DNA from: Morinoia aosen | Taxonomy: Eukaryota; Arthropoda; Malacostraca; Amphipoda; Talitridae | Assembly (NCBI GenBank): GCA_030386875.1 | Contig: CM059579.1 | Span: forward strand, 89,532,253 to 89,596,252 | Direction of reading: 5' to 3' | DNA length: 64,000 nt | In this document: positions 1-12,533 of the stretch, piece by piece | Layout: each line of letters starts with the position of its first letter | How positions within the stretch are numbered: the stretch's first letter is position 1 | Program-made: the position numbers and the translations under genes | The notes under the pieces: generated by a model | Told to the model about the DNA's origin: nothing | Databases searched by the model: none | The model's input: the letters and a program-made list of their open reading frames with translations, nothing else

Positions 1-1228
1 AGAGGTTTTAGACCTAGGCTAGAGATTTCATGACCTAAGTAAATTAGTGATGGCTTTCATAGCTCACATTTGGCAGGATTAACCAGGAGTCCATGATTGG
101 ACAATCTCTCGAATACGACACGTAAATGATCTTTGTGTAGCTCCGGGGTGGCGAATGCTACCAAAATGTCATCAAGATACACATAGGCAAAGGTGAGATC
201 CGAGAAGATCTCAGACATGTGTCTCTGGAAAGTTTGAGGTGCATTTCTCAACCCATACGGCATCTTCAAAAATTCAAAGAGACCAAACGGAGTGATTACC
301 GCGGTCTTAGGTATAGCACTTTCCTCAAGTGGAATTTGATGGAAGGCCTGCTGGAAGTCGATTTTTGAGAAAATTTGTGCTCCCTCCAAATTTGCACTAA
401 AATCGTGCAAGTAAGGGATTGGAAAACGGTCAGGCTGTGTAACAGCATTTAGCCTTCTGAAATCTCCACACGGTCTGAATTCACCGTTAGCTTTGGGCAC
501 CAACAAAAAAAGCTAGCCCAAGGGCTTTTGGAACTGCGTATTATGCCGCACTCCTGCATCCTAGCAAATTCTTTCTTGGCTAAAGCCAATCGATCAGGCG
601 GTAAACGTTTAGCTCTAGAGTAAACTGGAGGTCCAGTTGAGACGATATGATGTTTCGTGCTAGTCTGCATATTTTTAGAAGCTAAGTTAGAGTTCGTTAA
701 TGCATGGTACTCTGCGAGAACCTGCTCGAAAATGCACTCTTTATTGAATTCGATAGAGAAGGAATGCAAGACATTAGCTCTAGTCGTGCCACAAGCGGGA
801 ATTGAGATCTGTGTCTCCTCGTCCCTAATAACTCTATTCTTTAGGTCAACAATGATACCAAATTTTGCTAAGAAATCAGCTCCAATTATTGGTTCATTGA
901 CCTGCGCAATTAGGAAATTAAAAGTGAAATTTCGCCTTAACCCCAGACTGCAAGCGAGTACTTTGTCCCCATAACACGCTATTGGCGTGCCGTTTGCGGC
1001 TCTTAGTGTCACCAACAAATTATTATTATTTTTATCTTTCGCCGTGGCTGGGATAATTGAAACTGAGAAACCGGTATCGATCAAAACTCGATACTTGGTA
1101 ATGGGATCGAATACGACAAGGAGGCGAGTAGTCTGGGAGTTAGGCAACGCAGTACTCGCTACTGTGCGTCGCTGTTCGCGTTTCCCGAAGTCATTTCGGT
1201 ATAACGAGGGCAGAATCGTGAACCGCAC
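1..1228 (-). pseudogene. pol polyprotein (protease + start of RT), broken, gypsy copy 1
   Basis: The minus-strand -1 frame after gag encodes a retropepsin-like aspartic protease; the active-site motif reads DTGFS where the sister copy has DTGSS. It then enters reverse transcriptase with the YLDD motif (forward about 170-185). Compared with the open pol at 14036-17440 there is a one-base deletion in a T run after the WAS codons (about 507-514). A nonsense TGA (forward TCA at 57-59) follows the KCEL codons. RNase H and integrase lie beyond the window edge. The copy cannot make a functional Pol. Confidence 0.85.
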
Positions 1229-2109
1229 TTTCGTGCTTGGTCAACAAATTTTTCGTGGTACCAGCAAAGGTTACTACTAGCATCGCGAGAGCGCGACCTA
1301 AAGCGGCGGTTTTGAGCTGACCTATCATAAGACCTACCTCTCCCAAAGCGTTGGGGAGGAGGACCATAGTCATAGGCATTTTGGTAGCGTGGAAATCTCC
1401 CCGGGCCTGGCTGAATATGAGCTACACTATGACTTAACTGACAATTCTGGAAAGCTTGTTTTAGCTCTGAAATCTCCCTCTGCATTGATTCCATAGAAGT
1501 ATAAGATGGATTATTGGAAGTATTTGACGGGCTAAAACTCGCAGCTGATGCGTTCAAGGAAGCTACCTGAGGCGTTTGGAACATGTTCAGGTTCCGCATC
1601 ACTGTTTCTGTGGCCTGAGCCAACGACTCAAGACTTTCGTCCGGACCTATCACAGACAAGAAAGGCCGCACGGTAGTCGGCACTTTTGTCATATACAATT
1701 CTTTGAGGAATCTTTCGGCTATGCCAACACCGGCAGCAAGTTTCTTAAGTTCCTTTACCAACGATGTGGGAGGAAATGCAACGGAAACACATGGAATAGC
1801 TGAGGCATCAACAAGAGACCTAAACTTGTCCGCATCGGACATTTGCAATTTGGACATTATCTTGTCCTTTAAAACTGAATACGGGTAAATTGGCGGTGGA
1901 TTGTTAATTATTTCGTTAGAATCAGATAGCATTTGCGTGGGCACAGCAGCTATTAACGCGTAAAACTTGTCACGCTCGTTGGTGATATTATGATATATAA
2001 ATATTGCCTCTATCTGACTAAACCAAGTCGTGCTTTCTGCTGGTGTGAAAGGTGGCAGCGTAATGGGTTTAGCAAGCGCTGGATTTACAACATCATCTGT
2101 GTCGGGCAT
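1159..2109 (-). CDS. gag protein of gypsy copy 1
   Basis: This is a minus-strand ORF of about 316 residues from ATG 2109-2107 to TAG at 1159-1161. It is alignable along its whole length with the gag at 13140-14102. A Ser/Arg-rich tail is followed by a finger of the form C-x2-H-x9-C-x4-C (reads CWYH...KC...FC), the CHCC type known from CsRn1-clade gypsy elements. An upstream in-frame TTG extends the ORF but is unlikely to be a eukaryotic start. The frame itself is intact although the pol behind it is not. Confidence 0.8.
   Translation of the reverse strand: MPDTDDVVNPALAKPITLPPFTPAESTTWFSQIEAIFIYHNITNERDKFYALIAAVPTQMLSDSNEIINNPPPIYPYSVLKDKIMSKLQMSDADKFRSLVDASAIPCVSVAFPPTSLVKELKKLAAGVGIAERFLKELYMTKVPTTVRPFLSVIGPDESLESLAQATETVMRNLNMFQTPQVASLNASAASFSPSNTSNNPSYTSMESMQREISELKQAFQNCQLSHSVAHIQPGPGRFPRYQNAYDYGPPPQRFGRGRSYDRSAQNRRFRSRSRDASSNLCWYHEKFVDQARKCGSRFCPRYTEMTSGNANSDAQ
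1180..1186 (-). promoter_or_regulatory. -1 frameshift heptamer GGGAAAC (gag/pol, copy 1)
   Basis: On the minus strand the gag codons read ..G GGA AAC, a canonical X-XXY-YYZ slip site 19 bases before the gag stop. Pol is open in the -1 frame. The same heptamer stands at the same codon in the diverged copy at 14078-14084. Confidence 0.65.
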
Positions 2110-2566
2110 ACTGGCAATTTTTGTTTTGAGTGCAAAAAAGAACAAAATTACTCTATAACGGCACGGAATTTACGTAATCAACACCTAATAACTTCGGTAT
2201 TACAGTATCAAAGGGTTTGTGTTTACGTACACCTACTCAGTTATTCCAAATACAGACATGAAACAAGAAAAGGGGAAAGAAAATTTACGGTCGTCAGAAA
2301 TAACCGTAAGGAAACGAAAGAAAGGTGGAAAAAAAATAATTTTCTACCTACTGTGGCACATGAGATATGAGACAAGAAACAGCATGAGAAAATTTTTTTT
2401 AGAGCTGCTCAGAGAAATTTAACTAGCACGGTAAATCCTCAGAAAAATTTTCAGGGAAACAATAATGTGAACTTATCACCACAATGATATGCCAACATTT
2501 TCTTCTCTCACGTTTTCTCAAACACTTCTCGAGTTGAATAGTCTTTAAAACTTGGGAGTCACCCAA

Positions 2567-4302
2567 TGTAAAGTCACTCTGGTTAGTCACCACTTTTACG
2601 TTTGATGGTTGGGTAGACTTTTACGATTATACCAACTACCAAAAACGCAAATGAGCTCGAGAAGGATGTTTAAGATCACGCTAACGAGAGGATAATGACG
2701 ACACGGTTTTGGGAACTCAGCTTGTTTGTCTCTGGTTTATTTGAAGGAGCCAGAAAGGACCGCCGAGTCTTGTTTGACTGAAGAACTTGGCTGAAGATGG
2801 TTCGCAGTCCGTGCAGGCGAAGGGCTCCGGCGAGTGACGAAGTTGACGGTGTGTGTGTGTGTGTGTGTATGTGTGGCGATTTATGGTATTCACTTAATGA
2901 GTGGGGGCAATTTAGCAGGCAAGAGAAATCAGGGTGATTTCAGGGGTAAGCTCAAAGCCTGCGTAATTTGAGCAGGTGAATGATATCAATTTGAGCCGTG
3001 ATTGAGGCGATAATAGATCTTAATTGGTTATTAATTTAAGATCATTGCACACCGAAGAAAAGTGTCCGTGGTGTGAAGCAGTTTACAATTTAGCCAGTAA
3101 TTAGATAATATACATGGCTAAAGGCAAGTTAAAGCCGAGGTAAATGCCCAGCTGAGGCAGAACTAAAGGCAAAGTAAAGGCGAAGCTCAAGGCCCAGGGA
3201 TGGATGTTTGTGGTGTGTTGTGACGTCGGAGAATCTGGAATATTCGAGGACGCTGAATGACAATATTCCGGAAAGACACACCAAGAAAACCCACAACAGC
3301 TGTTTTCCCTAGTAGCGTAAATTCCCATTACGGAGAAACCCTGAGTTCTTCCTACAGATTTAACCTCGTGCTTATTATTTCTCTTTTTTAGGCTCATGAA
3401 GAATAAGGACAGGTTTGAACATGCTAGCAATAACTTTTCTCTATGCTCTTGATTTCAAATATCTGCCTGACACTAACCAGAATTTAATTTTGCAACAGTC
3501 ATAATTTTTTACCCATATTATGAAAACTACATGCGATTTCTGTACACGATCGGCGGCGATAATAATTTAAGCACACGATCATCAATATGAATCCCGGTAA
3601 TTTTATAATATGCCCGTGTGATGCTACACTAGTGTTTCCTGGCACCAAAATCAATTATTTACGAAACCTACAGGCAGCACTACTCTGTCCACGTGCCGAC
3701 TATACATGTAAATATTGAATACTACCAAGTATACTGAATAGAAATATAATACTGAAACACTGTAAAAGTATACTGAATATGGAAAGGAAATACTGTGTAT
3801 AAAATGTAATACTGAACATAAAATGAAAACGTTACACACACTGATCACAGCTACGCCATTTAGAGAACAGCTCAGAAATACTAGCAACACGTACCAAATA
3901 TGTCTACGAACTATCTGCACATTTTAAATAATACAGCACTGGTAAAAAATACACTTAGAAATTAAACACGAAAAAACACATAATACTTTTAAGCAAGATT
4001 CTAACTAAATTACAACACTTTCTTTTTCCACTTACGGGACGCTGAACCGCACGAGCTCATACAAGAAGTGACGCTTCGAAAAATGGCGCGGGCTAGGATG
4101 TTGCCACACGACGACTTAAACTCGAACGACTGTTGATATTATTTTCATTTTGTGCTTTTACAGAAAAACTTCTAAGATTAAAATTAATAAGTGGAAAATT
4201 ATTAATAATAACTTAAAGTAAGATTTTTAATGCCAATAATTATGTTATTTAAATGTTAATGAGAAATTTACTGAATTTAGACATTATGCAGCGACTGCTA
4301 CA
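2567..4302 (-). repeat. 5' LTR of gypsy copy 1
   Basis: The minus-strand start TGTAGCAGTCGC at 4302 and the end TACA at about 2567 frame a 1.7-kb LTR. Its first 250 bases and last 300 bases align with the 960-bp LTR at 11573-12532, but the middle is longer. The extra DNA includes a GT run near 2850-2870 and an A/T-rich stretch repeating ATACTGAATA-like words (3715-3830). Next to its inner edge is a primer-site-like TGGGTGACTCCC. The partner LTR lies outside the window. Confidence 0.75.
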
Positions 4303-4525
4303 TTTACTATCTTTTTACTAAATCCAACTGTTCCTAAAATTTCGAACAGCCTATATCGATCCACTCTTTCATACGCCTTTTCAATCTCGCGATAGGTCGA
4401 AATCTCGTACCTTGGTCTTTTTTCTGAACAAATACAACAAACTAAAAACAGTAGCGAAATACTCCAACAAATAAAAAATTAATATTTATGATACGATAAT
4501 TAAGCCTTGGATTTGAAACGACACG

Positions 4526-5716
4526 TGTGGTGCCCGGAAAAATTACTGAATAATTAATACAAATTTAGAATTTGATATTAAAAGTAATTTTGTACCTTTA
4601 AAAGTCTTTTATTTAAAAGATAAATAAATATTAAAATAGATAAAATCTACACCGTCTCATGAGACGAGTTGAGTGCCGCTTTATGGCAACATTCACGCTC
4701 TTCAAGCATCGTTCGCTGCTCAGCAGCCCATTCCTCCGCTAAACCTCGTAGTGTAAACAAGTGCTCTGATCAACCTGGTGAGTCTCGCTATTCTCGAAGT
4801 GATGCTTTTTGTATTTATGTGTTGTGAATTATTAAGTGAAAGTAACGAGCTAACTGGCTCGCGAGTAGCATATAAATTACATTTGACTACCTTCCGTGCT
4901 GTTCGTAAGGTTTATTAGATATGATGAATTTGGTTTATTAGATATAGGGTTTATTAGATATGATGAATTTTGGTTTATTAGATATAGGGTTTATTAGATA
5001 TGATAAATTTTGTAAAATCATGTGAAGTAGGGAATGAGACTAGAATTTACGCCCTAAGTAGAGTGACGTGTGACCGGCCGGAGCGTGCCGCCATGGAGGC
5101 GGTTACGTAGCGGCCCGGTAACTTTGAAAAGACCCGGTCGTTAAGTTGGAAGTGTTTTAACTTAGTTCATCATTCGAGACTTTAGGAGTGAGAGCTTAGA
5201 AGTTAGTTTAAAGTATAACTTAGTTTCTAGTGTGGATTGTGCCAACGATAGGTGAATTTCAAGGTCGGGAGAATTAACTAATTTAATATTCGAATTACAA
5301 CCTGATAGTAGAAAATATAGGTTGGTGGTTGAATAATTTATATGTCATATTTTACCTGGTGTAATTGTGTAATTTCGAGATCCTCATATCGCCATGCTAA
5401 CCATTGTTTTATTCTTGTAATTGCAGGATCTACAAAACAAAGCTACCTCCCCTACCTTTACCTCTTTTGAACAAGTGATTATTCATTATTCGGGCATGTC
5501 GTAATTAACCGTACTTAGAATCCTACACCAGTAGAATATTCCATTACTATTCGGATTATAGTACGTTGCGAAGTTCCCCAGTCTTTTCTTCTGAATAATC
5601 CCGTGGGCCAAAATAAATGTTTACTCTTTTGACTAGTCTTTATCCCTTACTAGTCGCTACACGAATAATTAACTCGTAGGCGGTTCCAAACGAAACCCCA
5701 CTTTGAACTAGCCTCA
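4526..5716 (+). repeat. 5' LTR of outer gypsy element
   Basis: The LTR is 1191 bp, TG...CA. It contains the uninterrupted sequence ACCGGCCGGAGCG (about 5073-5085), which is the empty target site of the element later inserted into the 3' LTR. It also has an internal 42-bp tandem repeat at 4907-5010. Confidence 0.9.
4907..5010 (+). repeat. 42-bp tandem repeat inside 5' LTR (about 2.5 units)
   Basis: Units are built from GGTTTATTAGATATGATGAA and TTTTGGTTTATTAGATATAG. The matching array in the 3' LTR (11359-11505) has one more unit, which accounts for the roughly 43-bp length difference between the LTRs. Confidence 0.85.
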
Positions 5717-5717
5717 T

Positions 5718-5726
5718 TGGTGACCC
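5718..5726 (+). other. primer binding site, tRNA-Trp-like (TGGTGACCC)
   Basis: It lies one base after the 5' LTR. TGGTGACCC is complementary to the 3' end of eukaryotic tRNA-Trp (..GGGTCACCA). tRNA-Trp priming is a recorded trait of CsRn1-clade gypsy elements. Confidence 0.6.
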
Positions 5727-6895
5727 ATCGTGATAAATATAAATACACCCTCCTTCTTTACAATTAGACGATCATCCATACTAAACAAAGGAAGCACACA
5801 TTAAAGGTGGTTAGGGGAGGTAGCAAACTCCAGCCGCTGAAGCCGCCGGTTGGACGCCGACACCAAGAACAAGAAAAGAAGACCGCAGTGGCATACAAAA
5901 GCCGAAGACTGCAAAACTATCGTGAGTAGCGAATTCACCAGTGATCGAGCACATATTTTTTTTTATTTTAGTATATTTTGTGTTTTATTAATTTGCTTTC
6001 ATTACTTTTTCATTGCATAAGTAGAGTCCATTCCGGTGCACCATAGTATATTTCGCCAGCGAGCTATTTTCTATATTTCCTATTCCTTTTTTATTTCTTT
6101 CTTTTTCCAACGAGTTTCCCCTATTTCGACGTTTTCTCTATTTCCCGCACTACATTTTCCTCCAACTTCTATCGCTATAACTATTATATATCACATTATT
6201 TTATTTTTTTTTCTTTTCCGCGAACGTATCCTATTTTTGACGTTTCCTGTATTTGCGCATCGCATTTATTTCATTTTTTGGTAAATCTGAAGGAGATGAC
6301 AGTTGTCGATTTTGTAAATTTCGATGCCTTAGCATAGTTAATTAGATCGAAATAAACATGTTTTCTTCTATGCACTTTTTGTCTTAAATGAGTATTTTAT
6401 TAGTTATAGCGGTAAATGACTTACCGCAACTCCAGTCTTTGAAGCGGAAAGAAATTCTTGGATCGAGCTGTATGGCAATACTGCAATGGCGTCTCGCTTC
6501 CAGCGCTCTGTCTTGAAAGACGAAACCAAACCTACCGCTATACCTCGTTAAATACTCATTTGACGAAAAAAGTGTATGGAATAAAAGTTGTTTATTTCGA
6601 TGTTATTACCATGTTTCAAGCAACAAAAATTCGGAAATCGATGAGTAGCTGTTTATTCGAGCGCATTCGTCATCAATGACGAAACTAAACTTACCGCTAT
6701 AAATCGTAAAATACTCATTTGAGACGAAAATAGAATAGAAGAAAAATTGTTTATTTTGATTCAATTAATTAGGTTCAGGCACCAAAAAGTGGAAAATCTA
6801 CAACTGTCATCTCCTTCAGATTTACCCATTTTTTTCCAAATTCTTTCGCTTTATATATATTTCTCCTTTTCCTATTTTCGTTGGCGAGCAAAGAT
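5727..6895 (+). other. leader of outer gypsy element
   Basis: Pyrimidine-rich, non-coding leader between primer site and gag ATG. The 547-bp MITE at 6280-6826 interrupts it only about 70 bases before the gag start. No other feature is seen. Confidence 0.7.
6280..6826. mobile_element. MITE family H, copy in gypsy leader (8-bp TSD)
   Basis: Inverted ends GGTAAATCTGAAGGAG...CTTCAGATTTACC are flanked by the 8-bp duplication CATTTTTT (6272-6279 and 6827-6834). Inside are direct and inverted copies of a module with TATAGCGGTAA and AAATGAGTATTTTA words. Length is 547 bp against 548 for the copies at 21011 and 54011. There is no transposase. An 8-bp duplication fits hAT or P-type mobilisation. Confidence 0.88.
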
Positions 6896-7768
6896 ATGGA
6901 GTCCTCACCATCAAACAGTAACGGTCACGAAACAGTAGACGAAAATGAGTCGCACATTCCCACAAATGCGGCATTGGTACGTCCCCCCGACTTTGATGAG
7001 GCTTATCCTCAAATGTTTTTCAAAATACTCGAAAGCCAGTTTATTGTCGCCGGGGTGCGTTGCTCATCGTTAAAGTTCCACCACGCGTTAGGCGCATTGA
7101 GAAGCCGCATAGCTCGTCATATACCACAAACGCTCATAGAGGCAGCTGATTATGAGGGGTTAAAAGAGTTTGTGCGCGCACGGTACTCCCGATCCGAAAA
7201 GGAACTCTTTGATGAGCTCCTTTCACAGAAGGGGTTGTATTGCCAAGACAGACCTAGGGAATTTCTATCAAAGCTACGCACTTTAGCCGCTGAAAGCAAC
7301 TTAGGCCTGTCGGAGGATTTCCTCCGACTCAAGTTCGTGAGCAGTTTGCCAGAAGCCATACGCCCCTGGATAGCCGCGCGCCAGAAGCACGACTTGGACA
7401 CTATGGCGTCCATTGCAGAAACCTACATTGAATACTTGCCGCGACAGCAGATAGCTGCTGTGGACCCAATTTTTAGAGAAAGGGCACCTGACGCGGGAGC
7501 ACACACGAATTACCGAAGTAACGCCCGGAACGCACACGAGGAGAGAGCGGGGCAATACAATAGCCCTAACATACCAATAGGTGTCTGAGCTTTTCGTTCA
7601 AACCAGCGTCCTAGGGTCTGTAGAGCACACCTTTACTATGGGGATGAAGCTAGATCATGCCGGCGCTGGTGCTCTAATTACAAACCCGGTCTGCCGGTCT
7701 CTCGACCCTCAAGTAGAGCTTCCTCTCCCGCTAGACCTGCTAGCCCGTTCCGTGGGTCGGAAAACTAG
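6896..7768 (+). pseudogene. gag of outer gypsy element with one internal stop
   Basis: The first ATG is at 6896 (an in-frame TTG at 6881 is not a likely start). The frame encodes about 230 residues of helical capsid-like protein, then meets TGA at 7586-7588. The same frame continues open to TAG at 7766-7768. That continuation carries the nucleocapsid finger C-x2-H-x9-C-x3-C (CRAH...SC...WC) and an Arg/Ser/Pro-rich tail. The TGA therefore separates capsid from finger. It is either a nonsense mutation or, less likely, a readthrough codon. Pol follows in the -1 frame. Confidence 0.8.
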
Positions 7769-10700
7769 ATCGGTCGTCTGTTCAAGCTGTGACCGTCGGA
7801 CGACCGCTTTCAGTAAGCGCACGTATAGGTCGCAGTGAGGTTAATCTGCTCATCGATACAGGGGCGGGGATTAGCATTTTACCACCCTCCTGTGAGGTAG
7901 GATACCTACGTCCCACTGCAGTAACACTCTCTACAGCGTCAGGGGAAAGAATTAATTGCAGAGGCGAGGCCGACCTTGTAGTGGACATTAAAGGGCTGGG
8001 AAGATCTTTGCAATGGACATTTGTGATTGCGGAGGTAGTTCAGCCGATTCTTGGAATTGATTTCTTGGCTGCGCACTCGATACTTGTTGACTGCCAGAAC
8101 AGTAATCTAATAGATACCTTGACCGGTAGGAAAATTCCCCTTCATTTTTCGAAGGATTCCTTAACCGCGTACTCCGCTGATTTGACCCTAATAGATCCCC
8201 GTGTACGCAAAATCTTGGCCGACCACCCGATTTTGACCTCCCCCTTACGACTCGGTTCGAACGATGCATCAACCGACTGCCCCGTGCAGCACTCTATTGA
8301 TACTGGTTCTTGCTCCCCCGTTCACTTCAAGCCACGACCGTTAACGGGTTCTAAACTTGAAGCCGCTCGAAAGGAATTTGAATTTCTGCTGAATGCAGGC
8401 AGCATTAGAAGGTCCAATTCTCCTTGGGCATCGCCGTTGCACCTCGTTCCAAAGAAGGAACCTGGTAAAAGGAGACCTTGTGGAGATTACCGTGTCCTTA
8501 ACTCTCTCACTGTATGTGATAGATACCCTATTCCTCACCTTCGCTCTCTGACAATGTCCTTGCACTCAAAAAAAATCTTTTCTAAGCTCGATCTAGAGCG
8601 CGCCTACCTTCAAATTCCTGTTGCTCCTGAATCTATTCCTAAAACTGCTGTAACTACTCCATTTGGCTTGTATGAATTTTTGTACATGCCTTTTGGACTA
8701 AAGAATGCCGGACCGACGTTTCAGAGGTACATAGATGCCCTATTGGTTAACGTAAAAAACGTCATCGTCTATTTGGACGATATACTCATTGCCTCCGAAA
8801 CCGAGGAAGAGCACTTAAATGATGTGTCCACTGTTCTTTCCCTTCTCGCTCAACATAAATTGCGATTGTCGATTGACAAGTACAGTTTCTTCCAATCTAA
8901 ACTGACCTTCCTTGGCTATGAGGTGAGCGCGGACGGCATACGACCTCCCGCTGACAGAGTGGCTGCGATCGCCGACTGCGCCCGTCCTCAATGTTCTCGA
9001 GACTTACGACGTTTTATGGGCATGCTTAATTTTTTTCGCCCCATGATCCCTTCTTTTGCCACCAAAGCTCTCGGTCTAACCGAACTCTTGCGTAACTATT
9101 CGTCAACTAAACAATTGCCTAGGACTGAGGCAGCAGAGCAATCTTTTAGTGACCTAAAACAGGCTCTCGCCGACTGTCCAACTCTTCATTTTCCTTCTCC
9201 TGATGCTTCTGAATATCATCTTGTTTCCGATAGTTCTAACTTCGCTGTTGGAGCAGCACTGTACCAACTGATTGACTCCCAACCTGCACCTGTCGCTTTC
9301 TTTTCTAAGAAACTTTCCGATGTTCAAAAGACTTACTCGACGTACGATCGTGAACTACTTGCCGCATTCCTAGCGGTGCTGCATTTCAAATCACTCGTTG
9401 ACGGTCACTCAGTGACATTGTTCACTGACCACAAGCCACTCGTGTCGGCTTTTTACTCCAAAACTCTTGCTAAATCAGATAGGCAGCAAAGACAGTTGCC
9501 TTTCCTGTCGGAATACGTGACATCAATAGAGTATATTAAAGGCGATCTGAACGTAGTAGCAGACTGCTTGTCGCGTCCCGTTTGCGCGACATCAGTGGAC
9601 GTATTCGATCTCAAAAAGCTGGCCATAGCCCAAGCTGAGGACCCTGAAACGAGTGTTTTGAAAGAAAGGCTGACACCCTTCGATATTGCCCCTGATCTTA
9701 AACTATGGTGCGATTCCTCTACCGATTGTCCTCGACCCTATGTTCCCCTCGCTTGTAGCGAGCAGATCATGGCGTTCTTGCACAATCTCGCACATCCGGG
9801 CTATAAAAATACTGCCAAAAATGTCAAAGCCCGGTTTTTCTGGCCAAATATGGACAAAGATGTCCTTCGTTTCGTCCGATATTGTGAAAATTGTCAGCAG
9901 GCAAAGGTGCATAAACACACCAAATCTCCTGTTAGCCCTATCGCTCCGCAATCTGATCGTTTCCACACTGTCCATATCGACATTGTGGGCCCTCTTCCTC
10001 CTGCTTCCTTACCTACTTCTACAACTTCTTTACCCTTCAAGTACCTATTGACTTGCATTGATCGCGCTACTAGATGGTGCGAAGCTGTTCCTCTAGTTGA
10101 TACCACTGCTTCCTCGGTCGCCATTGCCTTCGTATCCGGATGGATATCACGCTTTGGGGTCCCGTTGGAAGTGGTGACCGACAGAGGTGCACAGTTTGAG
10201 GGAGAACTTTTCAGTGAATTAGCGAACCTCCTAGGTTTTCACCATGTTCGCACGTGCAGCTACAGGCCGCAGGCCAATGGCCTAGTTGAAAGATTGCACC
10301 GAACTCTTATAGCTGCCATTATGGCCCGTAGAGAAAACTGGTATTTCTCCCTTCCTATCGTTCTGCTAGGCTTGCACATGACTCCAAATTCTTTTGGTTT
10401 TTCTTCTTTCACCGCCGTGACTGGCGCCTATATGCTTTGCCCTCAACCTTTAGTTGCCGATACAAGGCCTAGAATATTTTCTTCGGACGTTATCCAAACC
10501 TTTGTCAACGAAATGCATAACTTCGATTTCCGACGCCTTTCCGAAGGCTCGTGCCATGATTCACCACCTGTTTACGTGCCCGTTGACTTGCAGAATTGCG
10601 AAAAAGTTTGGTTGCGAGTCGACCGGATCAAGAAGAGCTTAGAAGCCCCTAATTCAGGTCCTTGCGAAGTCCTAGAACGTAACCCAAAATTTTTTAAGCT

Positions 10701-10947
10701 TAAACTTCCTCAGGATGATTCAAACGTAGCGATCGATCGTTTGAAACCTGCCTATAGTCGTACCCCTACCTCTTCTAAACCCTCTTCTACACCCTCATCT
10801 CCAACTCCTCTTGAACCTCCTCCTCCTCAGCCTTCTCCGCGGTGTCCTGAGGTCATTTCAGCACCCTCGCTACCTCCTCCTCGCACTAGATCGGGTCGTA
10901 ACGTTCGTTTCAAACCCTCAGCGGACTACCACTATTTTGGTGTCTGA
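7744..10947 (+). CDS. pol polyprotein of outer gypsy element
   Basis: The frame is open from 7744 to TGA at 10945-10947 (about 1067 residues) and overlaps the gag end by 25 bases in the -1 frame. There is no early ATG, so expression by frameshift is expected. The sequence GGAAAAC just before the gag TAG is a weak slip candidate. Domains in order: retropepsin (LLIDTGAG, about 7852), reverse transcriptase (YLDD, about 8770-8781), RNase H (VSDSSN, YDREL, TDHKPL), integrase zinc finger (H..H..C..C, about 9780-9900), and integrase core ([31 protein letters not shown]). A Pro/Ser-rich tail follows. Products would be particle protease, polymerase and integrase. No break is seen. Confidence 0.93.
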   Translation, partial: PVPWVGKLDRSSVQAVTVGRPLSVSARIGRSEVNLLIDTGAGISILPPSCEVGYLRPTAVTLSTASGERINCRGEADLVVDIKGLGRSLQWTFVIAEVVQPILGIDFLAAHSILVDCQNSNLIDTLTGRKIPLHFSKDSLTAYSADLTLIDPRVRKILADHPILTSPLRLGSNDASTDCPVQHSIDTGSCSPVHFKPRPLTGSKLEAARKEFEFLLNAGSIRRSNSPWASPLHLVPKKEPGKRRPCGDYRVLNSLTVCDRYPIPHLRSLTMSLHSKKIFSKLDLERAYLQIPVAPESIPKTAVTTPFGLYEFLYMPFGLKNAGPTFQRYIDALLVNVKNVIVYLDDILIASETEEEHLNDVSTVLSLLAQHKLRLSIDKYSFFQSKLTFLGYEVSADGIRPPADRVAAIADCARPQCSRDLRRFMGMLNFFRPMIPSFATKALGLTELLRNYSSTKQLPRTEAAEQSFSDLKQALADCPTLHFPSPDASEYHLVSDSSNFAVGAALYQLIDSQPAPVAFFSKKLSDVQKTYSTYDRELLAAFLAVLHFKSLVDGHSVTLFTDHKPLVSAFYSKTLAKSDRQQRQLPFLSEYVTSIEYIKGDLNVVADCLSRPVCATSVDVFDLKKLAIAQAEDPETSVLKERLTPFDIAPDLKLWCDSSTDCPRPYVPLACSEQIMAFLHNLAHPGYKNTAKNVKARFFWPNMDKDVLRFVRYCENCQQAKVHKHTKSPVSPIAPQSDRFHTVHIDIVGPLPPASLPTSTTSLPFKYLLTCIDRATRWCEAVPLVDTTASSVAIAFVSGWISRFGVPLEVVTDRGAQFEGELFSELANLLGFHHVRTCSYRPQANGLVERLHRTLIAAIMARRENWYFSLPIVLLGLHMTPNSFGFSSFTAVTGAYMLCPQPLVADTRPRIFSSDVIQTFVNEMHNFDFRRLSEGSCHDSPPVYVPVDLQNCEKVWLRVDRIKKSLEAPNSGPCEVLERNPKFFKLKLPQDDSNVAIDRLKPAYSRTPTSSKPSSTPSSPTPLEPPPPQPSPRCPEVISAPSLPPPRTRSGRNVRFKPSADYHYFGV

Positions 10948-10976
10948 GGGCGCTCCGCGTCTGGCCGGGGTAGTGC

Positions 10977-11572
10977 TGTGGTGCCCGGAAAAATTACTGA
11001 ATAATTAATACAAATTTAGAATTTAATATTAAAAGTAATTTTGTACCTTTAAAAGTCTTTTATTTAAAAGATAAAATAAATATTAAAATAGATAAAATCT
11101 ACACCGTCTCATGAGACGAGTTGAGTGCTGCTTTATGGCAACATTCACGCTCTTCAAGCATCGTTCGCTGCTCAGCAGCCCATTCCTCCGCTAAACCTCG
11201 TAGTGTAAACAAGTGCTCTGATCAACCTGGTGAGTCTCGCTATTCTCGAAGTGATGCTTTTTGTATTTATGTATTGTGAATTATTAGGTGAAAGTAACGA
11301 GCTAACTGGCTCGCGAGTAGCATATAAATTACATTTGACTACCTTCCGTGCTGTTCGTAAGGTTTATTAGATATGATGAATTTTGGTTTATTAGATATAG
11401 GGTTTATTAGATATGATGAATTTTGGTTTATTAGATATAGGGTTTATTAGATATGATGAATTTTGGTTTATTAGATATAGGGTTTATTAGATATGATGAA
11501 TTTTGTAAAATCATGTGAAGTAGGGAATGAGACTAGAATTTACGCCCTAAGTAGAGTGACGTGTGACCGGCC
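10977..11572 (+). repeat. 3' LTR of outer gypsy element, left part
   Basis: It starts TGTGGTGCCC after a G-rich stretch (10961-10971, possible polypurine tract). It matches 4526 onward and is split at GGCC (11569-11572) by the inner element. It contains the longer 42-bp array at 11359-11505. Confidence 0.92.
11359..11505 (+). repeat. 42-bp tandem repeat inside 3' LTR (about 3.5 units)
   Basis: Same units as in the 5' LTR at 4907-5010, with one extra copy. Confidence 0.85.
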
Positions 11573-12532
11573 TGTAGCAGTCGCTACAAAGCGTAAAAAT
11601 TATAAACTTGCCATTCGCACTTAAATAAAATAATTATTAGCATTAAAAATCTTACTCTAATTTATTATTAATTATTTTCCACTTCTAATTCGTAATCATT
11701 GAAGTTTCTGTGCAAGTACATGAGAGATAAAATAATCAATCGACATTTCGAGTTTTAAAGCAGCCCGAAGTGGCAACATCCAAGCGCGACGCTTGAACTG
11801 AGCGTTACTCACTCTCTCTTGTGCTTCCGTGGCTTGTGCATACAACGTTCTTGACCAACGACATCGCCAAACGCCACCACCACATATTTCTCCCTGGGTG
11901 CTAACCTGAGCTGTAACTTACCTGGCTCCCACCTTACCTTATTTTTGAGCGGTGCCATTTGTAATTAGCCTGAGATAGGCCAGTTAAAAATCTACCTGAG
12001 CCTTACACCTGAGCTACATCATTTACCATCGATCCCCTTTGAAGAGCATCTTGGTTAAATATTGAAGCTCGCAAAAAAGCCTAAAGACTGCACTCACAGG
12101 CTAGCTAACTTTCCTTGCTCCCACCGACGATAACTCGATTGTCCCGCTTAAAATTTATAAAGCTGAAACCATAACGTGACTCATCCTCCCGTCACTGTTT
12201 TCCTAAGGCTTAAGCTGCCAGAATCTAAATTGAGCTCATTCAAAGTTCCCAAATACAACTCACTCACCTCCTGCCGACTCCATCGCGTGACGGACTTCGC
12301 CGACGCCAGCCTGACCGTCCGGCACGGAGTGCCCACCTAGACAAGCTCTTCGAGATCAAGCTAAAAGCCAGTCCTTCTGGTTTCCTTCAAATAAACCACA
12401 CAAACTAAGCTGAGTCCAATTGTCGTCATTATCCCTCTGATAGTTTCTCAGATACCTTGTCGAGAGTTGTTTGGGTTTGGCCGTCAAGAACTATTACTTC
12501 AGGTTCAAACCATCTAACGGCGAATCCTAACA
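11573..12532 (+). repeat. 5' LTR of inner gypsy element
   Basis: 960 bp, TG...CA, A/T-rich first 200 bases (U3-like). It is nearly identical to 17482-18442. Confidence 0.95.
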
Positions 12533-12533
12533 C

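Larger units (their letters stand above)
1..4302 (-). mobile_element. Ty3/gypsy LTR retrotransposon, copy 1, 3' part outside window
   Basis: Read on the minus strand the order is 5' LTR (2567-4302), leader (2110-2566), gag, then pol running off the left edge of the window. It belongs to the same family as the element at 11573-18442: gag and pol are alignable throughout, the LTR begins with the same TGTAGCAGTCGC, and the gag-pol overlap keeps the same slip heptamer. It is an old, inactive copy. Pol has a one-base deletion in a T run (about 507-514) and an in-frame stop near 57-59. The leader is A/T-rich and shows no ORF. Confidence 0.9.

Noticed and set aside
3651..3920. 89-residue hydrophobic minus ORF in the copy 1 LTR
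   Set aside because: Generated by A/T-rich ATACTGAATA repeats.
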